NCBI GenBank assembly: GCA_046330395.1 | Contig: JAXLSS010000014.1 | Coordinates: 17,981-81,980 of the forward strand | DNA from: Ga0077560 sp046330395 | GTDB lineage: Bacteria; Actinomycetota; Thermoleophilia; Miltoncostaeales; Miltoncostaeaceae | Length of the DNA stretch: 64,000 nt | Direction of reading: 5' to 3' | Shown: piece after piece, positions 35,200-41,628 of the stretch | Layout of the letters: each line of letters starts with the position of its first letter | Position numbering within the stretch: position 1 is the stretch's first letter | Notes under the pieces: model-generated | Database searches by the model: none | Told to the model about the DNA's origin: nothing | Seen by the model: the letters and a program-made list of their open reading frames with translations, nothing else | Position numbers and translations under genes: made by a program

Positions 35200-35589
35200 A
35201 TGAGCACGACCTCACCCATCACCGGCGTCGACTTCGTGGCCGTCCCCACCCACGACCTGGACGTGGCCGTGGCCTTCTACGGTGAGACGCTGGGGCTGAC
35301 GCGATCGGTGTACAACGCGCAGGGCGGCTTCGCCGAGTTCGAGACCGGCAACCTCACGCTCAGCATCATCGTGCCGCACCTGATGGGTCTGCCGTTCCAC
35401 GCCAACCCCAACGCCATCGCGCTGCACGTGGACGACGTGGCGGCCACGCGGGCCCAACTGGAGGCACAGGGCGTGCTCTTCCACGGGGACATCCTGGACA
35501 CCGGGGTGTGCCACATGGGGTTCTTTCAGGACCCCGACGGCAACGCCCTGATGCTGCACCACCGGTACGCCCCGAAGTCGCCCTCCTAA
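35200..35589 (+). CDS. VOC-superfamily (glyoxalase/dioxygenase fold) protein
   Basis: This 129-residue protein has two beta-alpha-beta modules: GVDFVAVPTHDLDVAVAFYGETLGLTRSVYNAQGGFAEFETGNLTLSI and NAIALHVDDVAATRAQLEAQGVLFHGDILDTGVCHMGFFQDPDGNALMLHHRY. The His and Glu positions of a VOC metal site are mostly present. Activity might be glyoxalase, dioxygenase or drug binding. TAGGGT about 30 nt upstream is a candidate -10, and GGAGGAACAGC precedes the ATG. Overlaps the convergent FG-GAP gene by 4 nt. Confidence 0.85.
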   Translation: MSTTSPITGVDFVAVPTHDLDVAVAFYGETLGLTRSVYNAQGGFAEFETGNLTLSIIVPHLMGLPFHANPNAIALHVDDVAATRAQLEAQGVLFHGDILDTGVCHMGFFQDPDGNALMLHHRYAPKSPS

Positions 35590-37292
35590 CGGGCCTGCGC
35601 CGGGCCGGCGCCGGAGCGCAGCAGGCTGCCCCGGCCCGTGGGCCACGGCAGGCAGTTCGCCGCGGAGCCGGGCACCCGATAGACGTCCAGCCCGTGGTCG
35701 AAGCTGCTCAGCACGATCTCCAGGCGGCCGTCACCGTCGATGTCGGCCACCGACGGGGCGGCCGGCACACCGATGCCGTTGCCGTCGCGCCCCTGGCGCG
35801 GCAGGCGGATGTCGAACAGGGTGCGGCCCGCGGCCGACAGCACCACCAGGCGCCCCGACCCGGGGGTGAGGCCGTAGGTGCCGAGGATCAGCTCGGGTGT
35901 GCCGTCCCGGTTGAGGTCGGCGGCCACCACCTCCGACGCGAACGTCTTGGCGCGGCCCCGCGTGATGTCGTGGCGCCACAGCAGCTTCCCCCCGGGGCCC
36001 ACCGCGTACACGGCCCCGTCGGGCACGGCTGCCACGATCTCGGGGCGCGCGTCGCCGCTGATGTTCACCACCGTGGGCGCGGGGATGCCGCTGGGCGGGT
36101 ACCAGTCGCCGTCCGGCCGCACCGCGGGCTTGCGCGACAGGATGGGATGCCCGAACCCGCGGTGGCGCATGGCCGACCGGGACCCGTCGCCGTAGGCGCC
36201 GTCCAGGGCCATGAAGGCGTACCCCTGGGTCTCGTAGGGCTCCTTGCGCTCGGCGTTGGGCAGCCCGATCACCTCGTTGCGCCCGTCGCCGTTCAGGTCG
36301 GCCACCGTGGGCGGCGACGCCGTCCACTGCAGCCACATCTGCTTCTTCACGTCGGGCCAGGGCCCGCGGTGCAGGTGGTAGTGGTTGGCCTCCACGCCGG
36401 GGGACAGCCAGCGGATGAACTGCCCCCACCCCATCCGGCGGCCCGCGGCGTCGCTCTGACGGTTGGTGAACCACGGTGAGGCCAGCACCGAGGTGCCGTC
36501 GGCGTTGAACACGTTGATCTGGTGGTTGTCGTACGTCACCACGATCTCCAGCTGCGGGTCGTCGTCCAGGTTCCCGATGCCCACGTTCTCGCCGTACGCC
36601 CCGTAGCCGTGGTTGCCCACGCCGTTGAAGTCCCGGTCGTTGGTGGGGCCCGGCAGGGTGTTGTACCGGGGCCAGGACGTCTCCGGCGCGCCCGCCGGGT
36701 GGTACAGCCCACCCGAGGCGTTGAACACGAACACCTGCGACCCCGTCGAGGACGTGTTGGTGGTGGTGACCACCACCTCCACCGTGCCGTCACCGTCCAG
36801 GTCGGCGGCCGCCATGCCGCGCACCTCCGGGCACTGGCCACCGCTGCACACCGAGGCGGGCCACCCCTTCACCACCGCCAGGCCCGAGGCGGTGAGGTGG
36901 TACGCCGCCACGGTGCCGTTGTTGCCGCCCACCACGATTTCCCTCTGGCCGTCCCCGTCGAGGTCGGCCACCACCTCGGGGGCGTACACGCGGCCCTCGG
37001 TGGCCGTGCCGGTGCCCAGGGTGCGGCCCCGGGCGTCGAAGACGAACGTGGAGTAGTCGGGCGCCACGATCTCCAGGCGCCCGTCCCCGTTGAGGTCCAC
37101 CAGCCCGGGGGAGGCGAACCACCCGGTCTGCCCGGTGGTGATGCGCCGGACGAACACGGGCCGCTTGACGGCCCCGGACGACGAGGCGGCGGCACACACG
37201 GGTGCGGCGGATTGGGCACGCACGGACCCGCCGCCACCCAGGACGAGGGCGGCAAACAGCATCGCGATCACACAGGCGACGCGCCGGGGCAC
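35586..37292 (-). CDS. Secreted FG-GAP/VCBS-repeat propeller protein
   Basis: This 568-residue exported protein starts at GTG 37292 with signal peptide VACVIAMLFAALVLGGGGSVRAQ. It has at least seven FG-GAP-type repeats with calcium loops such as DLNGDGRLEIVAPD, DLDGDGQREIVVGG, DLDGDGTVEVVVTT, DLNGDGRNEVIG, NISGDARPEIVA, DLNRDGTPELILG and DIDGDGRLEIVLSS. These form a beta-propeller that binds calcium and typically mediates extracellular binding. Start-proximal DNA holds structured repeats A and B. Confidence 0.85.
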   Translation of the reverse strand: MPRRVACVIAMLFAALVLGGGGSVRAQSAAPVCAAASSSGAVKRPVFVRRITTGQTGWFASPGLVDLNGDGRLEIVAPDYSTFVFDARGRTLGTGTATEGRVYAPEVVADLDGDGQREIVVGGNNGTVAAYHLTASGLAVVKGWPASVCSGGQCPEVRGMAAADLDGDGTVEVVVTTTNTSSTGSQVFVFNASGGLYHPAGAPETSWPRYNTLPGPTNDRDFNGVGNHGYGAYGENVGIGNLDDDPQLEIVVTYDNHQINVFNADGTSVLASPWFTNRQSDAAGRRMGWGQFIRWLSPGVEANHYHLHRGPWPDVKKQMWLQWTASPPTVADLNGDGRNEVIGLPNAERKEPYETQGYAFMALDGAYGDGSRSAMRHRGFGHPILSRKPAVRPDGDWYPPSGIPAPTVVNISGDARPEIVAAVPDGAVYAVGPGGKLLWRHDITRGRAKTFASEVVAADLNRDGTPELILGTYGLTPGSGRLVVLSAAGRTLFDIRLPRQGRDGNGIGVPAAPSVADIDGDGRLEIVLSSFDHGLDVYRVPGSAANCLPWPTGRGSLLRSGAGPAQAR

Positions 37293-37336
37293 AGAAACGA
37301 CCCTACCGAAGGAACGTCGCCGTGTCCGGTCCTCCT

Positions 37337-37553
37337 GGCCCCGTCCAACGGACGGGGCCGCGCCTCATGTCGAAGTCTCCGCCTGCCAGGACGCGGCTGC
37401 GCCACAGAATTGGGGATGGTGCAGGGGGCGAGTCCCCCGAGCCACGGAGGGCGAGGTTCGACTCAGGACCGCGCAGCCCGCAAGGGCGCTGTGGTAACGC
37501 GCCACGATCCAGACCCGCCGTAGGGAACGTTCGCGTCAGAGGGCAACCCTGTG
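37337..37553 (+). repeat. Structured repeat family, copy A
   Basis: One of four copies (A, B here; C, D at 49.7-50.2 kb, opposite strand). In RNA sense it starts with a perfect 10-bp stem (37337-37346 with 37350-37359). GTCGAAGTCTCCGCC follows, then a GGGGA...TCCCC stem, GGTTCRACTC, and a stem capped by the GNRA-type tetraloop GCAA inside GCAGCCCGCAAGGGCGC. A final hairpin CAGAGGG-CAA-CCCTGTG (37537-37553) ends it. Copies A and B are offset by exactly 240 bp. Nature unknown; a structured RNA is most likely. Confidence 0.85.
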
Positions 37554-37576
37554 AGAGGTGATGCTTCTGAAATCCA

Positions 37577-37793
37577 GGGGCTCGCCGAAGGTGAGCCCCA
37601 CGTCTCATGTCGAAGTCTCCGCCTGCCAGGTCGCGGCTGCGCCACAGAATTGGGGACGGTGCAGGGTGTGAGTCCCCCGAGCCACGGAGGGCGAGGTTCA
37701 ACTCAGTTCCGCGCAGCCCGCAAGGGCGCTGTGGTAAGGGACCGCGATCCAGACCCGCCATCCAGAACGCTCGCGTCAGAGGGCAACCCTGTA
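37577..37793 (+). repeat. Structured repeat family, copy B
   Basis: It has the same order as copy A, 240 bp downstream and about 217 nt long. The first stem is GGGGCTC/GAGCCCC (37577-37583, 37593-37599), different in sequence from copy A but at the identical place. The core carries GGTTCAACTCAG and GCAGCCCGCAAGGGCGC. It ends 23 bp before the trehalose-phosphatase stop codon (opposite strand). Confidence 0.85.
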
Positions 37794-37815
37794 AGAAGCA
37801 TCGTCCACGGAACGC

Positions 37816-38631
37816 TCAAACCGCGGTCAACTTCTCAAGCAATAAGCCGACTTCGTCGGGGGAATGCAATCCATATGTCGCGTGTGTCGGGCGGTCCTCA
37901 CCCTCCACCGGGTCGCCGACGTGGACGCCCAGGCCGCCCAGGTCCCGGACGGCCTCCAGGGCGTGCTCGTCGGTGATGTCGTCGCCCACGTACACGGGGA
38001 CCACGTCCGGGGTGTCGAGGCCCAGCACCGTCAGCAGGTGGCGCACCGCCGCCCCCTTGTCCCACGGCACGTTGGGCAGCAGTTCCCGCACCCGCTTGCC
38101 GGGCGTCAGCTTGAGCTCCGGGTGCTCAGCCAGGATCCGGGCCACCTCCTCCTGCACCGCGGCGGTGGCGTCCTCGCCGGCCACCCGGTAGTGCACCGAC
38201 ACCGAGCTGGGCTTGGATTCGATGATCACCCCCGGGAGCGTGCCCACCCCCTCCTCCAGGCGACGGGTGACGGCCCCGAGGAGCTCGTCGAACTCGCCCG
38301 ACTCCATGGGCGAGCGCAGGGAGCCGTCCGGGCTCCACATCTCGAAGCCGTGGCTGCCCGCCACCACCAGGTCGCGCATGCCCATCAGCCGCTGGGCGGT
38401 GCGGCGGTCGCGTCCCGTGACCACGCACACCGGCGTGCGCGCCGCCAGCGCCCGCACCACCTCGCGCATGCGGTCGGAGATCACCGCGTCCTCCGGGCGC
38501 GGCACCAGAGGGGTGAGCACCCCGTCGTAGTCCAGGAACACCGCGGGCCGTCGCCCCGCCAGCACCTCGCGCACCCGCGGCCAGTCGGTCAGCGCGTTCG
38601 GCAGCTCCGAGATGCGGCGGGTGTCGTTCAT
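37816..38631 (-). CDS. otsB: Trehalose-6-phosphate phosphatase
   Basis: This 271-residue HAD phosphatase makes trehalose from trehalose 6-phosphate. Motif I is FLDYDGVLTPL, motif II CVVTGRDRRTAQ, followed by VAGSHGFEMWSPDG (OtsB hallmark), Lys in SKPSSVSVHYR, and motif IV YVGDDITDEHALEAV. No otsA is in the window. The ATG overlaps the stop of the MbnH-like gene by 4 nt (ATGA), so it is the last gene of the metallo-mystery operon, an unexpected partner. Confidence 0.93.
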   Translation of the reverse strand: MNDTRRISELPNALTDWPRVREVLAGRRPAVFLDYDGVLTPLVPRPEDAVISDRMREVVRALAARTPVCVVTGRDRRTAQRLMGMRDLVVAGSHGFEMWSPDGSLRSPMESGEFDELLGAVTRRLEEGVGTLPGVIIESKPSSVSVHYRVAGEDATAAVQEEVARILAEHPELKLTPGKRVRELLPNVPWDKGAAVRHLLTVLGLDTPDVVPVYVGDDITDEHALEAVRDLGGLGVHVGDPVEGEDRPTHATYGLHSPDEVGLLLEKLTAV

Positions 38632-39848
38632 CGCGCGGCGAACGGGTCGGAGAACCGCGGGTTGGTCACGAAGCTCCTGTCGGTGAGGGTCTTGAGGAAG
38701 GCCACCAGATCGGCCTGGTCCTGCTGGGTGAGCTGGATCCCCGACACGAGCTGGCTCTTGTTGGGGTTGAGGCGCCCGTCACCTGCGTAGGGCCCCTCGG
38801 TGACGTTGCGGCCACCCGCAGCGTAGAACGCCACCACCCCCTCCAGGGTGGGGATGCTGCCGTCGTGCATGTACGGCGCGGTCAGCGCGATGTTGCGCAG
38901 GCTCGCCGCACGGAACCGGCCCATGTCGGAGGCCTTCCCGGTGACCTCGTATACCCCGCCGTTGGACGGCGGGAACGCCCCGGTGCCGCCGATGTTGTAC
39001 AGGCCGGTATTGCTGAACGGCGTCGGCACCTCCCGGGCCCCGGCGTACTTGACCTGGTCGTTCAGGTTGAAGCTGCCGTGGCAGTGGTGGCACTCGGCCT
39101 TCTCCCCGAAGAACAGGTCCTTGCCGCGCGTCTCCTGCGCGGTGAGCCGGCCCGTGCCGCGCAGGTAGGTGTCGTACCGGCTGTCGCCGGAGATCAGCGT
39201 GCGCTGGAAGGTGGCGATGGCCTTCACGATGTTGCCCCAGGTCACCGGCTCCGCCTGACCCGGGAACGCCCGCGCGAACTTCGCCCGGTACATCACGCTG
39301 CCGCGGAACCGCCGCAGCACCGCGGCCTTGTTGTGGTCGTTCACGCCCATCTCCACGGGGCGCACGCCGAACAGCGGCACCTCCATCTGGCGCTCCAGGC
39401 TCACCAGGGCGGGGTTGGCCCAGGTGAGCGTGGGGTTGTAGGCCACGTTGGCCAGGGGCTGGGCGCCGCGCGGCGTCGACTCGCCCGTGGATCCCACCGC
39501 CTGCGCCCGCCCGTCGGTGAACGCCTTGCCCTGCATGTGGCAGCTGCCGCAGCTCTGCGTGCCGTTGCCGCTGAGCTTCGTGTCGTAGAACAGATACCGG
39601 CCCAGGTTCGCCTTGGCGGTGGACATGGGGTTGCCGGCCGGCACCGCCGGTTGCGGCAGGTTGCTGGGCAGGTTCCAGGTCCACGCGCGGGGGCGCGCGG
39701 CGCCGCTCACCGCGTTGGCGTTCCCACCCGCGACCACCGTCACCACCGCGGCCACCGCGGCCAGCACCGCGGCGGATCCGCGCACCACGCCCCACGGCGT
39801 ACGCCGTGGGGCCCCCGAGTCGGCTCGGGGACCCCGGTGGGCGCCCAT
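38628..39848 (-). CDS. MbnH-like diheme enzyme (MauG / cytochrome c peroxidase family)
   Basis: This 406-residue exported protein has an N-terminal signal or anchor segment (SAAVLAAVAAVVTVVAGGNANA). There are two c-type heme motifs: CGSCH at residues 100-104 and CHHCH at 253-257. FTDGRAQA, PTLTWANPALVSLERQMEVPLFGVRPVEMGV, TFQRTLISGDSRYDTYLRG and MHDGSIPTLEGVVAFYAAGGRN match the di-heme MXAN_0977/MbnH branch rather than classic peroxidases. MbnH oxidises a tryptophan of its MbnP partner to kynurenine. ATG 39848 overlaps the MbnP-like stop (TGATG), so the genes are translationally coupled. Confidence 0.9.
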   Translation of the reverse strand: MGAHRGPRADSGAPRRTPWGVVRGSAAVLAAVAAVVTVVAGGNANAVSGAARPRAWTWNLPSNLPQPAVPAGNPMSTAKANLGRYLFYDTKLSGNGTQSCGSCHMQGKAFTDGRAQAVGSTGESTPRGAQPLANVAYNPTLTWANPALVSLERQMEVPLFGVRPVEMGVNDHNKAAVLRRFRGSVMYRAKFARAFPGQAEPVTWGNIVKAIATFQRTLISGDSRYDTYLRGTGRLTAQETRGKDLFFGEKAECHHCHGSFNLNDQVKYAGAREVPTPFSNTGLYNIGGTGAFPPSNGGVYEVTGKASDMGRFRAASLRNIALTAPYMHDGSIPTLEGVVAFYAAGGRNVTEGPYAGDGRLNPNKSQLVSGIQLTQQDQADLVAFLKTLTDRSFVTNPRFSDPFAAR

Positions 39849-40786
39849 CAGTTGATGGCGCGGAACACGGTCTGGTCGTGGCCCGGCCCGGACACCCCGG
39901 TGCCGGTGCCGTCGGCCTTCCAGTTGACGTCCAGCGCCCCGAAGACGCCGGCGCACTCCGGGTCCGTGGGCCCCGACATGCACCCCGGCGCCGTGGCGGC
40001 GGTGTTCCTGGTGACGTCGTTGCCCGCCAGCAGCGCCTTCAGGTCGAACGCGATGCGCTGTTTGGCCGGGTTGAAGCTCATCAGGTGCACGCTCACCCGG
40101 TTGCTTGCCCCGCAGCTGACCGTCTGGCCCGAGGCCGGGTTGCCGACGCAGCCCGTGCTGCCCAGGTGCACCATGAAGGTCTTGGCCGGCCACGCGCCCG
40201 CGGCCCCGCCGGGATCGGTGACCTCCACCTTCATGAACTTGCGGCCGGCCTGCCAGGCCCACCCCATGGCCGCCAGGTCCAGCGGCGGCTTGGCGGTGAC
40301 GGTGTCGGTGTGGTTCAGCGGGAACGGCACGCCCACGTAGAACCGGGCGCCCATGTAGGTGCCGGCCGGCACGGTGCCGCGGATCACGGTGTTGGTGGCG
40401 GCGTCACCCTCGGTGCACGACCCCTTCCCGTTCTCCATGTCGATCAGCGTCACCGCGTTGCCGCCCTTGGTGAGGTTGAAGTTCCTCGATCCCGTGAGGT
40501 GCAGCGGCACCTGGCGGCCGTTCATGGCGATGAGCTTCACGTTGGAGATGTAGAAGCGCAGGTCCTGGATCTGCGCAGGGGCGGCGCCGGTGCCCAGCCC
40601 GGGTGTGAGCGTGCCGCAGCTCACCGGGGTGGTGCCGGCCACGGCGACGAAGCGCAGCGTCACCGTCTTGGTGGTCTTCTTGGTGGTGGGCATGCCCATG
40701 GCGCCCATGGCCGAGCCCGTCGTGAACAGGGCGGCAGCAAGCGTTCCGGCGCCCAGCGCCAGACGCGCACGTGTGGTGCGAATCAT
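39848..40786 (-). CDS. MbnP-like protein (metallo-mystery pair, WxW motif)
   Basis: This 312-residue exported protein begins MIRTTRARLALGAGTLAAALFTTGSA. It matches the metallo-mystery-pair four-Cys family: VTLRFVAVAGTTPVSCG, QIQDLRFYISNVKLIAMNG, LIDMENGKGSC, NTVIRGTVPAGTYMGARFYVGVPFPLNH, DLAAMGWAWQAGRKFMKVEV with WAW at 176-178, and FMVHLGSTGC. Six Cys lie at 57, 124, 213, 225, 269 and 278. In characterised MbnP a Trp is converted to kynurenine and the protein binds copper. ATG 40786 gives the signal peptide; 84 bp upstream is the membrane gene. Confidence 0.9.
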   Translation of the reverse strand: MIRTTRARLALGAGTLAAALFTTGSAMGAMGMPTTKKTTKTVTLRFVAVAGTTPVSCGTLTPGLGTGAAPAQIQDLRFYISNVKLIAMNGRQVPLHLTGSRNFNLTKGGNAVTLIDMENGKGSCTEGDAATNTVIRGTVPAGTYMGARFYVGVPFPLNHTDTVTAKPPLDLAAMGWAWQAGRKFMKVEVTDPGGAAGAWPAKTFMVHLGSTGCVGNPASGQTVSCGASNRVSVHLMSFNPAKQRIAFDLKALLAGNDVTRNTAATAPGCMSGPTDPECAGVFGALDVNWKADGTGTGVSGPGHDQTVFRAIN

Positions 40787-40869
40787 GTGATCGGTCTCCC
40801 TCCGGCCATCAGGCCGGCGTGGTGAGTGGCGTGTGCGGACGCCCGCCGCACAGGGGAGACCGGCCGGCG

Positions 40870-41439
40870 CTACCGCGCCACGGCCTCCGGGCGGGCGAGC
40901 GGCCACGCCGGCGGGCCGCGGGAGGACCGGGGGCGGTTGTGGTCACGGCGATGCGGCACCCACAGCGGGCGGCCGACGGCCCGGGCGGGGCGCGGCAGGG
41001 CGCGCGGGCGCGGGCGGGCCACCAGTGCCCGCACGAGGCGGGCGGCGCGGGCCAGCACCCGCTGCCCCCAGCACAGCGGGCCCCACAGCAGGAGGGCGGC
41101 GCACACGTGCACCGACACCGTGGTGGAGCTCACCAGCGGGGTGGCGTGATGGGGAACGAGGCCGAACACCCAGGGTGCCGCGTGCAACACCACATGCAAC
41201 CCCGCCTGGGTCACCAGGAGGGCGGCCAGCACCCGGCCGGGCGACCATTCGCTGAAGGCACGGCCCCGGCGCAGCGCGCTCAGCAGCGTGGCGACGGCGA
41301 TGATGCCCAGCCACGCCGCCGGGGCCACCCGCACGGCCGCCAGGTGTCCCGCGGCCAGGGCGTGGCCCATCAGCGTCACCGCCATGGCCGTGCCGACAAG
41401 GCCGGCGCGGCGGAGTGCGCGTGCTGAGAGGGGGTGCAT
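40870..41439 (-). CDS. His-rich membrane protein, first gene of the MbnP/MbnH operon
   Basis: This 189-residue protein has about four transmembrane helices: AGLVGTAMAVTLMGHALAAGHL, VAPAAWLGIIAVATLLSAL, VLAALLVTQAGLHVVLHAAPWVFGL and SVHVCAALLLWGPLCWG. The cytosolic tail is Pro/Arg-rich. Histidines cluster at helix ends (GHALAAGH, LHVVLH, VPHHATP), suggesting a metal or heme site. ATG 41439 was preferred over longer in-frame starts. Same strand and order as MbnP-MbnH-OtsB. A copper-handling role is inference from context; no named family recognised. Confidence 0.65.
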   Translation of the reverse strand: MHPLSARALRRAGLVGTAMAVTLMGHALAAGHLAAVRVAPAAWLGIIAVATLLSALRRGRAFSEWSPGRVLAALLVTQAGLHVVLHAAPWVFGLVPHHATPLVSSTTVSVHVCAALLLWGPLCWGQRVLARAARLVRALVARPRPRALPRPARAVGRPLWVPHRRDHNRPRSSRGPPAWPLARPEAVAR

Positions 41440-41628
41440 CACTCGGGCCCGACGGTACCCCTTCACCGCGGCGCCGGTGGCGGTGGGGCGGCGGTTGCGT
41501 GCAAACGGTCCCGTCGCGCCCGTCAAACGTCACACCGGAACAATGATTCGTGCGGAATGGACGCCGTGGCTATCCTCGGAAGTGAGCGTCCAGGAAGCAT
41601 CCGTCCCCGTTCAGGAGTCCCACGCCAC

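Noticed and set aside
37303..37761. A 152-residue minus-strand protein with two 80-residue repeats
   Set aside because: The repeat period of 240 bp creates it; copies C and D contain indels that are not multiples of three, so the frame is not conserved.
37337..37793. Cobalamin riboswitch
   Set aside because: Fragments such as GGTG, CCCGCAA...CTGTGGTAA and CAGACCCGCC recall the B12 riboswitch, but the B12-box is not conserved in copies C and D, spacing differs, and no B12-related gene is adjacent.
38628..40786. Methylamine dehydrogenase maturation (MauG with mau genes)
   Set aside because: No mau structural genes are present; the WxW MbnP-like partner and overlap point to the metallo-mystery pair instead.
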